Part shown: piece after piece, positions 1-10,225 of the stretch
Position numbering within the stretch: the first letter of the stretch is position 1
Layout: every line of letters begins with the position of its first letter
Origin: Drechmeria coniospora
Taxonomy: Eukaryota > Ascomycota > Sordariomycetes > Hypocreales > Ophiocordycipitaceae
DNA: 64,000 nt
Direction of reading: 5' to 3'
Assembly (NCBI RefSeq): GCF_001625195.1
Contig: NC_054389.1
Coordinates: 4,770,520 to 4,834,519, forward strand
The notes under the pieces: generated by a model
Told to the model about the DNA's origin: nothing
The model's input: the letters and a program-made list of their open reading frames with translations, nothing else
Databases searched by the model: none
Program-made: the position numbers and the translations under genes

Positions 1-2068
1 AACCACTTGATCTTGCTGAGGATGGGGCGGTCCTTGATGATGTACTCGTACGTCGTCAGGAGTACCTGGAAGCGTCCTTGGCGAAGCTTCTCCTGCTGCT
101 GCTTTCGTGCGTTCGGCGGGCCCTTGTAGACGATGCGTGCCACCGAGGGCGCCCACTTCTCGAACTCGAGATTCCAGTTGGTGAGGGTGCTGAGGGGAAC
201 GATGACGAGGTACGGACCACTCTGCTGCTTCCGCTCGATGAGGTAGGTGATCAAGCTGATGGTCTGGATGGTTTTGCCGAGACCCATCTCGTCGGCGAGG
301 ATGCCGTTGAGGTTGTTGTTGTAGAGCGAAATCATCCATTGCAAGCCCTTGATCTGGTACTCCTTGAGCGTACCGCCAACGAGAATGCTGGCTTGCTCGG
401 TGACCTCTTCGCGGATGCGGTGGGCAACAGCATAGTAGTCGATCTTCTTGCTGCCCTCCTCGTCCTCGTCTTCGCTTTCCTCCTCGACAAAGTTTTCCAT
501 GTCATCACCGTACGTCTCAGCCGCCTGCCGCTGTTGGGCCTTGACGGACGAGGCCAGCTGGTGCAGGAAGCCATCGGTCTGCCTGAGCAGGTGGGTGATG
601 CGCGTGTCCTTGGCCTGGTCCAGAAGCTTGAGGTACGCCTCTTCGTCGTTGGCCTTGAGGGCCTGCAGACGCTGCTTGGCCGTCCTCTCGATTCGCTTCT
701 GCTCCTCCTTCTCGATGTTGAAGTGCTGGGCGTACATGAGCCTGGAGAGCTTGTGGGACTTGGTCTTTTGCGTGTTCGCGGCCTCGTGGATCTCAGCACG
801 GTGGTGACAGATGGCCCGCAGGAACTCGACGTGCTTCTTCTTCTCTCTATTTTCACGAGCATCGCGCTGCTGCTTCTCCAGCTTCTCGGTGATGCGTGCC
901 TCGCGCACATTCTGCTTCTTCATCCGACGGTACAGAGAGCGGTTGGTGGTCATGGCCAGGTTATTGTAGTGCATCATCTGACGACCAATCTTGTCTCGCA
1001 GCGCCCGCTGCTTAGCGTACAGACCCAGGCTCTTCATCTCGATGACGGCCTTGAGCTTGAGCGAGTCGTCCGGCTCCAGAGTCTCCTTTGTTGCGTCGAC
1101 ATGGGCGATGCTCGCCGGCAAGGCTTTGAGCTCCGAGTAGCGCTGGCTCATGCGGTTGAAGAGTACGACTTCTCTCTCGTACTGCAGGTGCTCGAAGTCG
1201 ATGCCGGTGGGGAAGACACCGGGGATGAACCATCGGCTCTTGCGTTGGGCGTGCTCCTTGTACTTGATGGTCGGTCGAATCAGGCTCGAATCATAGGGGG
1301 ACTTGACCGACTTGTAGACGTGAGGTTTGGGGGTAGAGGATTCGTCCGGAGGCGCCGCCTCGACGCCGGCCGTCGTCGCAGGCTTGGCGGCATCCTGACC
1401 GCCATGGGGTGCCTTCAGCGGGACGCCTTGGGTGGGTTCGGGGACGGGAGCTTGTCGACGCTGACGCTGGTTGAATATAGCCTGTTGCAGCTGGGCGGAG
1501 ACGCCAGCATTCTTGCCGAGCAGTTTGAAAGCGTGGATCTGCTGTCTCAAAAGTGCCAGCTGCTGCTGGCTGAACTGGCTCGACGACGCGGCGACAGGCG
1601 ATGGACCAGCGGCCGTCGGAAGATTCTGGTTCGAGGGGGCAGCGCCCGGCGCCGGACCGGAAGGCTGCGCCGACTGTGGTGTACCCTGCTGCGGCCGCCC
1701 AGCCTGCATACCATTCATGACACCATTGGGCCCGTTGAGCATCTGCTGCTGCTGCTGCTGCTGCTGTTGTTGTTGCAAGTACTGCTGTTGCTTCTGGCGC
1801 ATGGTGTGCTGCTGTTGAAAGTTTTTCAAGAAATGGGAGGCCTTGATGTACTCGGGATCTGTCGGGGGCACGCCTTGCTCCTTCATGTGCCTCAGTTTCT
1901 GGACAGGCTCCGGTCAGCAACGGGCGGGCGGAAAGGGGGTCGGTTCGGGCAGCGGACGACGGAGCGTGGACTTACTCGGAAGACTTCTTCGGCCTGCTGC
2001 TTGGTCGCGCCGACAGCCATGGGCGCGCCCGAGAGCTGCACGGCTGCGGGGGTTTGCACCGACGCCAT
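1..2068 (-). CDS. SNF2: SWI/SNF-type chromatin remodelling ATPase (SNF2/STH1 family), N-terminal part, cut by window edge
   Basis: Catalytic ATPase of a SWI/SNF or RSC-type nuclear complex that moves nucleosomes using ATP. The start ATG is at 2068. Exon 1 is 1976-2068, intron 1899-1975 has donor GTAAGT, branch CTGAC and acceptor CAG, and exon 2 runs from 1898 off the window at base 1, giving at least 663 residues with no stop. Visible in order: a glutamine run near residues 70-82, a QLQ-type segment (about 139-172, LALLRQQIHAFKLLGKN), a basic HSA-like helix (about 365-435), a post-HSA motif (about 445-475, LLDQAKDTRITHLLRQTDGF), an acidic patch (about 498-512), then the helicase N-lobe with Walker A DEMGLGKT, lysine about 572. 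The DEGH box and bromodomain would lie outside the window, so SNF2 and STH1/Snf21 cannot be separated. Family assignment is firm; the paralogue is inferred. Confidence 0.93.
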
Positions 2069-3315
2069 GGTAATGTGCGTTGCTTTGACGTGACGTGAGG
2101 GTGATCTCGCTGTTGGACACGCCAATCAGAAATCGAATTCAATTCCGGCCTATATACGGTGCATGTCGAGGTGCTGGAGGCGGAGATATCAAGGTCGAGG
2201 CGGGAGATGGACCGAAAAAAAGAGCGTCCGGAATCCGAAAGCGGCTGGGGAGGTCGCGTCGGTGGTCGAGCAGGCACGGCAGAGTCGGGTGTCGAGGGTC
2301 AAGGCGGTGTCGTGCACGTCGGGAGGCGCGCGTGATGCAGGGTGATGTCGGGATCCGAGTCGCGCCAAGGTGCTGCCTTGACCGTGTGGGTGCTGCGGCG
2401 GTGGGATGGTGTACGGACGATGGCCAGGCCAGGGCCAGGACAGACGCGGAGGGAGGGAGGGTGGGAGGGATTGAAAAATTGTGCAAATACAGGTACGGGG
2501 ACGCGTCGGGGCGGTGACCTCGGGCGTGGGGGACAAATAAATCGGCTGCAAGCCCACGTTGGCTAGGATTGGAGATGGCTGCGGATGGTTTGCGACGGAG
2601 CTGGCGATTTTTTGGATGCGCGCGCGCTCCTCTCACTGCTTGATGATGGGGAATGGTGAAGACAGTAACTGGCAAGATTCGGCGTGCTGGCTGGTGCGGT
2701 TTAGCGGCGATTTTCCACAGTACATCTCAGCACGGCTCCTGCGCAGGCCGAATCCCGACAGCAGCCAGTCAGAAGGCGGCGTGAAGGCGGCGTAAAAAGG
2801 CTGCCTCAGGCTGAAAAGGGGCTAGTGTGAGAAGTACAAAATTTACATCTTCCTGGTCACGTGTGCATTCGCCGTCAATTCAGCCAGGGTCGGCCTCGAA
2901 CGCCTGCCGAGGGCATCCGGACGGACGACTGTTCTGAACCTGTCAAGGAGGCTGTGCCGATCCGACCTCCCTGCTGGTTGGACGCGTTGCTGGATGCTAT
3001 CTCAAGTCCGGTCTTGATCAGAGAGCCATGCTATTCACGGCCAAGATGCCGTTTGGCCCGCGGCGTTGTCGTCCAACACATGCCAAAGCGACGAAGTGTC
3101 GTTTCGTGACGACTCCGTGCCTCTCTCCATGGCGGTATTTTGAAGCGGCTTTCGCAACTGCCGTCGCATGCCGCCTGCGGCCGCTGTGCCTGTCTGCTGT
3201 CGGTTCGGCAGTTTACAATGGTGCACCGTATGACGCTTGGTATCCCTGCAGCAGTCGTGGCGTCTCGTATCGTATCCGTAGGTGTTTGGATGCGCGAATC
3301 TCGTCCATCGCATCG
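2069..3315. other. Intergenic: 5' flank of the SNF2-type gene and 3' flank of the WDR70-type gene
   Basis: About 1.25 kb of GC-rich sequence between the 3' end of the WD40 gene and the start of the remodeller gene. It should hold the remodeller promoter and 5' leader. I see no recognisable domain in any of the short open frames here, no tRNA and no dense GTAC repeat. Confidence 0.5.
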
Positions 3316-4800
3316 TCACCTTTTTGTCTTTTTCTTGTCCGGCTCGTCGTCGTCGCTCAGCTCGGCGTACTGCGTCTCCGGCTGCGTCTTGCTCCAGGCC
3401 TTGGTGAAGACGGGATCGCTTTGGGCCTGGGACGCGTACTTGAGGAGCGCCTCTCGCGGGTCCTCGTGCAGCATGCGGGCGAGAGGGATGTTCTCCGCAA
3501 CGCGCTTCTCGTCCGGCTGGCTCTTTTGGAAAGGCGTCTGCTGCGGCATATGGGGTCGCCTCGGGTCCTTGGACCTGCCTGTGCCGGTGACACCGGCCTT
3601 TCTCGAGCCAGTCGTCGCTCCGGGCGCGAAAATGGCGTCTCCGGACATGCCGAGGGACTGGTCCATGGTGAACTCGGGGTTGTCGTCGATGTGTCGCTTC
3701 TTCGGCGCTCGCGACATGACATCGACCGCTCCTCGCGTCGACAGGGTCGGGCTGTAGAGGACGTGCGTCTCGGCGTTGGCGGAGCCGGTGATGATCTGGT
3801 TCATCTTGGGGTGCCAGGCCACGGTGATGAGGGCCGAACCCGGCGTGATGGGCGTCACGTGCTCGGATCGAAGATTGCCTGGGTTCAGGATGTGCAGGTG
3901 GCCGGTGGCGGATCCGGTAATGATGCTCGACGAATTGGGCGCGTACCGAATGTTGGTCGTCGGAAACTGATCCGAGGTGGAGGGGTGCGACGTGGTGACG
4001 AGCGGCTTCGTGAACTTGCGCGTGTCCCAGAGCTTGATCAGATCATCGCCTCCCCTCGTGACGACCATGCGGCCGTCGGAGGAAATGTCGATGCCGCCGG
4101 TCCAGGTCTGCGGCTTGTGGGCGTCTCGGACCTCGGCGGCAGGTCTCGCGAATGGTCCGTTGCCGGCGTAGAGGACGAGGGCCCCGTCCAAGGCGGCGCC
4201 GACGAGGACGTTGCTCCCGCCCGAGGCGGCTGCCCCCCAGGCGACGGTCGTCATCTTGGTCCTGCCAGCCGAGCCTGCCGCTTTGGACTTGAAGACGACG
4301 ACTTCTTTCTGGCACCGCTTGTTGTTGACGTCCCAAATGCGCAAGGTGCTGTCGGTTCCTGCCGTGACGCAGATGTTCCTGTCGGTCGGGTGCCAGGCCC
4401 CGGTGGAGATTTCGGAAATGTGACCCTTTGTGTTGTGCATGTCACGGAGATACATGTCTCCCTTGACAAACTCGGTCAAGACCTCACCATCGCGGGAGAT
4501 GATCTTGGCCTGCGGGTGAGCCGAAACGCACAGGAGCTCGCTGCCGGCATGCGGGTTGAACTCGATGTGATGGACGGGATGCGACTCCGCGCTCTCGGTC
4601 GCCCGTTTGGATTGGTACGGATCAACGGTGCGAAAAGCTCGCAGGGTGGTGGGGGTCATGGAAGCAAAATCGTGGAGGTTGACGGTGCAATCAAGCGAAC
4701 CCGTCGCCAGTCGGCCGCCAAGGAGGTCGAGGGAGAGGGTGGAAATGGCACGCGAGTGGGTTTTGAGGACCAGCTCGTGCGATACGGGATAGCTGTCGGC

Positions 4801-4842
<42 letters not shown>

Positions 4843-5070
4843 ACTGCCGTCATCGTCGCCGTCGCCGTCGCCGTTGCTCGAGCCCGCGCTCTGCTTCCGA
4901 CTCGTCTGCCGAGCGGGAGGTTCCGGTACCGCCCTCTTGCTGCGATCGATCTGGGCCGAAACGTCGGCTTCCTTGGTTCGCTTGCCGAATGAAAGAGGCA
5001 GAAAGGCCCTCATGGGGTCGTCGGCTGCGAGCTCGGGAACGTCGACGTCGAAATCATCGTCGCTCGCCAT
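3316..5070 (-). CDS. WDR70-type WD40 repeat protein
   Basis: Single-exon gene of 584 residues; the start ATG at 5070 opens MASDDDFDVDVPEL. It resembles the WDR70/Gastrulation-defective family. After an acidic N-terminal tail containing a (Asp-Asp-Ser)n tract (about residues 74-92) comes a WD40 propeller with family-typical LYDRD-like motif YLRDMHNTKGHISEISTGAW, repeats ending in LRIWDV and IKLWDT, and a conserved C-terminal region ARMLHEDPREALLKYASQA followed by a lysine-rich tail. In fission yeast and humans WDR70 works with the DDB1-CUL4 ligase and has been linked to histone H2B ubiquitination and DNA-end resection; that role is inferred here from family only. It lies head-to-head with SWC5 across a 1.8-kb gap. 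Confidence 0.9.
4796..4872. repeat. Trinucleotide/9-bp microsatellite coding for the Asp-Asp-Ser tract
   Basis: On the plus strand the sequence is a run of GTCGTCGCT units followed by GTCGCC units. On the coding strand it encodes the acidic (DDS)n tract of the WDR70-type protein. Nearly perfect nine-base units imply recent slippage expansion inside the coding region. Confidence 0.85.
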
Positions 5071-5300
5071 GGTCGGCCGGCAAGCTGAGGCAGGACCTGG
5101 GACGTCCGCGGAGAAGGTTGGAGGGTTGGAGGAGACGAAAGGTGCGGCAAACTAGCAGCGGAGGAGACTGGATGGGGGCGAGAGATTTTATTTATGACAG
5201 CGTTTGCAGGTTGGGCGGGTTGTCCAAAACCACCTGCTCCGTATACCTGCCCATGTATTATTCCCTTTCTCCGGCGGCGTCATCCACAAACGCTACTCTC

Positions 5301-5352
5301 ACGCCAGCAGTGCACGCCAGCAGTGCGCGCCAGCAGTGCACGCCTGCAGTAC
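5301..5352. repeat. Four tandem copies of a 13-bp unit
   Basis: Units start at 5301, 5314, 5327 and 5340. The unit is ACGCCAGCAGTGC; the third copy begins with G instead of A and the fourth is ACGCCTGCAGTAC. The fourth copy runs directly into a GTACGGAGTAC-type module (ACGGAGTAC). Confidence 0.9.
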
Positions 5353-6632
5353 GGAGTACATGAAATTAATTACATGCACAGGACCCTAATGTACTCCGTA
5401 CTGCGTGCGCACTTGTATAAGTATGCATCATTTACTTTGCCCGCCTTGATCCTAGTGCCATCGGCAGGGGCCACGAGGACGACCACCATACCACACCGCC
5501 GGATGAGTGTTTCGAAGTAGAATTGTGCTCAGGGATGAATCCTTCACATCCGAATCCATCAACGAACTGCCTTGCCCTTGGGCTCAGCACTCGGATCTCG
5601 AGTCTTTTCCGCCGGAATCCTTTGCATGTCTCCGTCGATGGAATCGGAGAAAGGCAGGCAAACGGAGCAAGGGTGGGTAGGCCGTCACACAATTTCGCCA
5701 TCGCCTCCTCGCTCGCCTCGACGATCCGCGTCAGGGCTACCCAAGCCGGCCGTCAAGCCATCACGCCATCGTGGCAATCCCAGCCTGCGAACGAGATTCC
5801 GTTATCGCCTCCACCCGCTCTGCAGACGGATGTCTTTCCAGCTGCGGGAGGCGACGACTGCAGCATTTGAATCGTCGGAAACTTGCGGCTTCATCGATGA
5901 TCGGGTACACTTGCGAACCTTGTCGGAATGGCCATTGCGAGTCCAGCCAAGTGGAAATCACATCTTGGCTCCTCCCGTTCACCAGCTTCCCCCCCCTCTG
6001 CTCCTCCTCCTCCTCCTCCTCCTCCTCGTCCAGCCGTTCGGTCCGCCCAAGGTGCTTGCCGAGCGGAACGAGCAGGGATTGCATTGACGACACTCACTCT
6101 CACGCATGCACTGCCTTTCTAGTGGTGGAAATATCCCTGCAGGTGTAATGTATGCATCTGTCTTACTAAACATCCATTGGGCTTCAGGGAAGGTCTATTT
6201 GGCTTCAAAGCTGCGTACTTTTGCGTGACAGCGAAGGCTACGATATGGAACTTTCCGGTACGCCAGGGAACGTGCAGGCCAACAATTCATCGTATTGAAC
6301 ATGTAGCCATGGCCTGCGGTGGTTATTCCCTGAAAATAAGCACCATCTACGGATGACGACCGGAACGACGAGAACCCACTCTGCTAATGATGGATTGGAA
6401 TCGCAAGTCGGGCTTGAACCCAACACTGTCAAGCGCCCCTTGAACCGTGCTCCAGCGGCGAGTTGACGATAAGCTTACTGTAAGTTGGCTGGCTGTACCA
6501 CCTCACAGTACATGTACTTACTGTACTGCAGTACGGGAGACGCCTACGTACTGCATGTACTTACTTACAGTATACATACTGTACTTTCCTACTTACTTAT
6601 GTAAGTAGTACTGTTGACACACCTAAAAACGT

Positions 6633-6649
6633 GTACTCCGTACTCCGTG
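6633..6649. repeat. GTAC-TCC-GTAC type modules in tandem
   Basis: GTACTCCGTACTCCGTG sits in a wider patch (about 6480-6830) rich in GTAC and TTACTTAC words upstream of SWC5. It is one local instance of the dispersed intergenic motif described in the findings. Confidence 0.8.
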
Positions 6650-6908
6650 CTTATTCCGAAATTCCACCTAAGTACTTACTTACAGCACTTAAGTACATCT
6701 GTTGCGGACTATTAGCGTCTACTAATTTGATTGGTCATCCGCCTAATGCGGGTAAGCACTGGACAATGTTAATGCCGTAACTCTCCATACTTGTACTTAC
6801 TTACAGTAGTAGGTGTACAAGACCCGCCCACAATAGCCGCAACCTGGGCGCGTCACGGACTTGAGTGTCTCCAAATGGAAATTTCGATACAAACGCTGCG
6901 TCTACAAG

Positions 6909-7971
6909 ATGCCGCATGACAACTTGTCAGACGACGATGACGAGAAATACGCATCCTCGGAAGACTCGGACTTCGCCCCTGAAGAGGCGCCAGAGCAGGC
7001 GTCGGCCTCTCTCGATTCCGAGGCAGACTCCGAGGGCGAGGCCGACGACAGAGCGGTCGGGTCGACAGCCAGAAAGCGACAGGCAGACGGAGATGTCGAT
7101 GGCCAAGACGAGGGCTATGATAACTCGGGAGATGAAGCCATTATTCAAAAAGGCCGCAAGCGACAAAGAAAGCGTAGGGATGCGGGTGTTGGGTCCGATG
7201 ACGATGCCCAAGCTCATGGTGGCTTGATCAAGACCAGGAGGCAACGGGCCGAAGAGTACGATGGCGGCTCTCCAATACTTCACCTACGCTTGTTCTGCAT
7301 GCTAACCAGACGATAGGAAAGCGGAGCGAAAAGTGGCAGCCATTGAGGGCAAAGTCACGGTCGATGTCGACGCCCTGTGGGAGCAAATGGTGTCGGGAAA
7401 CCCCATGATACCGAAGTCGTCCGAAGAAAGCAAAGCACCCGAGTCTCCGAATGGCAAACGCAAGATTCCAGCCGGAAACATGCAGGATGGCGGAGTGCCC
7501 AACGAGGATCCCTCCGAGACGATCCTCATCAAGCGCACCTACAACTTTGCCGGCCAGGTCCACACAGAAGAGAAAATTGTCGGTCGCGACTCTGCCGAAG
7601 CCAAGTTGTACCTCGCTTCTCACGGCGGCCAAGTTCCCCTCGAAACATCTCCGGCGAAACGCGCAACCAAGAAGGCGTTTCGCTCCGCCTTTGAGCCCAT
7701 CGTCGAGGTCGGTCCCGGTCGCACGGATCTCGACCTCGGCGTCGCCGCGATGGCGCACGCGGCCAAGGAAGCGCAGGCGAAGAAGTTGAACACGGTGGAG
7801 AAGAGCCGGATGGATTGGGCTGGTTACGTGGACAAGGAGGGTATCAAGGACGAGCTGGAGCTCGCGAGCAAGTCCAAGGAGTCGTACAACGCGCGGTCGG
7901 ACTTTCTGGCGAGAAGCGAAGCGATACGAGGCGAAGAGGAAAAGAGGGCAAGGGTGGCGGCCAGAGCATGA
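6909..7971 (+). CDS. SWC5: SWC5, BCNT-C domain subunit of the SWR1 chromatin-remodelling complex
   Basis: Subunit of the SWR1 complex that exchanges H2A for H2A.Z in nucleosomes. Exons are 6909-7255 and 7317-7971; the intron has donor GTACGA, branch GCTAAC and acceptor TAG. The product is 333 residues. The N-terminal half is acidic (NLSDDDDEKYASSEDSDF) and should contact histones. The C-terminal BCNT-C domain is clear: SRMDWAGYVDKEGIKDELEL followed by SYNARSDFLARSEAIRGEEE. The ATG at 6909 was chosen because it opens the acidic tail; the frame is open upstream without a better ATG. It is followed in tandem by FSAF1 after 498 bp. The family call rests on the BCNT-C signature and matching size. 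Confidence 0.93.
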
Positions 7972-8469
7972 TGCGCGTTTCTTACTTTTCCTTTTTTTTT
8001 GTGGCATGATACCATGGGCGGGCAGAACAAGGACAGTTTCTAGGTTTGTGTAGATGACACGACCATCGTAAATCGTAAATGCAGTACAGTGCGTATCCAT
8101 CCTTGCAAAAACGACGCTGTGAATCGACTTTCCTGAGTCCAACGAATTGAGAAAATATCGACTATTTCTGTACTCATTATATACCGCCCTCAACAGCTTA
8201 CTGATCACCTTGTGCTGTGTTGTAGGTGCGTTCGAGAGACGTCCGAATTCCGTGACGTTAGTATCGTTTGCTGAGGACGACAATGCTGCCAGTTCAAGAT
8301 GCAGAATAGTGGGGCTGACAAGACCCCTGGAGCCCAACTACGCCCAACTATGCAAGAACATCGACAAAAAATCCCCAAGCCCGACGACCCCCTCGACGGC
8401 TAACCTGCCTACACAATACAACATCCATCGTGCCGAATCGCATCAAGAAGGTATCAAGAAGCGTTGATT
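7972..8469. other. Intergenic spacer between SWC5 and FSAF1
   Basis: A 498-bp AT-richer spacer between two plus-strand genes. It should hold the SWC5 3' UTR (a T-rich run at about 7988-8000) and the FSAF1 promoter and leader. Nothing else is recognised. Confidence 0.5.
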
Positions 8470-9541
8470 ATGACGGTCCTCGGCAAGCGAAAGGCCCCCG
8501 AGCCGTCCATCTCGCACGAGGATGCCAACGAAATTTTCCGGCGGCACTTTGAGTCACGCTTCGCCCCCATCGACGTAGCCGACGTAGCCAAGCCGCGCAA
8601 TGAAGCCCGCAAGGACCCAAAAGCCGATGACGACGACGAAGACGACGAAGACGAAGATGGAGATGGAGACGATGACAGCAACGAGGAGGAATCCGCCTGG
8701 GGCGGTCTCTCTGATGATGAAATTTCGGATGATGCTGATGGTAGAAACTCCCAGCACGAGCCTCCCCCCTAGTTGCGATCGGCCATGCAGTCGCTGACAA
8801 GCAAAACAAAGATATGAGCACCGTCGAGGTCATCGACCATTCGAATTCGAAAACACTACCTGCCACGTCATCCATGTCCAAACGCGAACGCAAAGCTTTC
8901 ATGGTACGTATGGTCCCAACAACCCGCCCCCCCCCCCCTAGGACCGTACCCTGTGATAGAATGCTAAGGTTTGAATTCAGTCCTCCCGCCCGCCCGACCA
9001 AAGTAAAGCCGACGGCGCATCCTCAACACCCTCCTCCGGGACCTCCACCCCATCCAGCCTCCCCGAAGACGCCCCTTCCCTGCTCGCGCAGGACCTCGAG
9101 CTGCGCCGGCTCATTGCCGAATCTCACCTCCTCTCCGGCCGCAAGAGCCCCCTCACATCGCTCGGCACCAACCAGGTGGCCCCCAAGTCCTTCGCCAGCG
9201 GCCGCATCCGCCAAAAGGCGCTCGATCTGCGCGTGCAGGCCCTCGGCTCCAGTCTCTCCATCCACAAGCAAGAAAAGATGCCGATGAAGATGCGCAAAGG
9301 TATGGTCGCCGCCACCGACGCCCGCGAAGCCAAGCGCAGGCGCGAGGCCAGGGAGAACGGTGTCATCTTGGAGCGCGAGACGGCCAAGAACAAAGGGCGG
9401 GATCGGGCGAGAGATAGGGGTGCCGTGGATCGGCCTGGGGTGGGCAGGCTCAAGGGCGCAGAGCTGCGTTTGAGCTCGCGAGATGTCAGGGGTCTCGAAG
9501 GCGTTGCCGATAAACGCGTTCGACGAAAGGGCACAAGATGA
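8470..9541 (+). CDS. FAF1: FSAF1/FAF1-like 40S small-subunit processome assembly factor (DUF4602 type)
   Basis: Nucleolar rRNA-processing factor family (yeast Faf1, human C1orf131/FSAF1). Exons: 8470-8740, 8791-8903 and 8981-9541; 314 residues. Intron 1 (8741-8790) uses donor GTAGAA. A nearer acceptor at 8772 is also in frame but would give an intron of only 32 nt, so CAG at 8790 is preferred. Intron 2 (8904-8980) has donor GTACGT, a 12-C run and acceptor CAG. The protein has a basic start (MTVLGKRKAPEP), an acidic middle (DDDDEDDEDEDGDGDDD), the segment MSTVEVIDHS, then a basic C-terminal domain with KQEKMPMKMRKG and AREAKRRREARENGVILERE. The last 17 codons fall inside a 140-bp tandem duplication. 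The family call is good; the exact splice of intron 1 is less sure. Confidence 0.82.
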
Positions 9542-9769
9542 CACCGAGTGAACAAATATCACGACAGAATCATCACGAAAGCATCAGAAGCCAATGGTGG
9601 CCGCAGCAACTCTTGCAGAATTAATGTAAGGGTCTCGAAGGTGTTGTCGATAAACGCGTTCGACGAAAGGGCACAAGATGACACCGAGTGAACAAATACC
9701 ACGACAGAATCATCACGAAAGCATCAGAAACCAATGATGGCCGCGGCAACTCTTGCAGAATTAATGTAA
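9490..9769. repeat. 140-bp tandem duplication spanning the 3' end of FSAF1
   Basis: Copy 1 is 9490-9629 and contains the last FSAF1 codons and its stop; copy 2 is 9630-9769, wholly downstream. I count six differences in 140 positions, all transitions. Copy 2 retains a TGA at the equivalent position but has no gene upstream of its own. Confidence 0.93.
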
Positions 9770-10225
9770 TGACGAATTTCTCGTTCCTATATGATCCCTA
9801 CACCCATCCGGCTACGCCTTCTAGGCTTGTCCAAAAAGTTGATGTTCTCCGAGTCATCCAATACTTTCAGATAATCAACCGAGCGTACTCCATACAACGC
9901 GTCGTGCGACCTCGCGCCCCTTGTCCGGCACCTCCTCTTCGTCCCAGCCAGCGACTGTGCGACGATGCCATGGCATCCCACTCAGCCATCTAAGCTCATA
10001 CTCGTACAGCAGCCGCCAATTCGGCCGCGGCTCAGACCAGACCCTCACTCCTGCGGTAGTAAATATAGCAGACGGCGGAAGCACGACGAAAGGAAGGGAT
10101 GGGTATGCGGCAACGAAGGCTCTCGGTTCAGACCTGGCCAAAATGCGAGCAGCAGATCCCAAAAAGTCGTGAGGCGGACAAATAAAAAAAGAAAGTGGTA
10201 GACGTGTCGTTAAAATGCCATCCCA
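9770..10225. other. Convergent intergenic region between FSAF1 and STE12
   Basis: Between two genes that point towards each other, so it should contain only 3' UTRs and terminators. I see no conserved coding signal. Confidence 0.5.

Larger units (their letters stand above)
5071..6908. other. Divergent intergenic region between WDR70-type gene and SWC5
   Basis: A 1.84-kb shared upstream region for two divergent chromatin genes. It contains four 13-bp tandem repeats (5301-5352), a CTC/TCC triplet run (about 5996-6030) and a patch rich in GTAC and TTACTTAC words (about 6480-6830). A tRNA-like TTCAAGC segment near 6410 does not fold into a tRNA. I see no supportable gene. Confidence 0.5.

Noticed and set aside
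78..2093. 671-codon plus-strand open frame
   Set aside because: It is the antisense shadow of the SNF2-type gene; the minus-strand frame carries QLQ, HSA and Walker A motifs, while this frame is only Leu/Val-rich with no domain.
3028..4992. 654-codon plus-strand open frame
   Set aside because: Antisense to the WDR70-type gene, whose WD40 sequence is clear. The long opposite frame follows from GC-rich codon use.
6385..6475. tRNA-like segment on the minus strand (GGGTTCAAGCCC)
   Set aside because: The T-arm-like hairpin has a six-base loop, the A-box/B-box distance is too short and no acceptor stem forms.
8741..8772. Shorter 32-nt version of FSAF1 intron 1 ending at TAG
   Set aside because: In frame, but below the size at which fungal introns are normally spliced; the CAG at 8790 gives 50 nt.
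9490..9769. RIP as cause of the differences between the two 140-bp copies
   Set aside because: All six changes are transitions, but the sites are CpG, CpC and CpT contexts rather than mainly CpA, and the copies are shorter than usual RIP targets.
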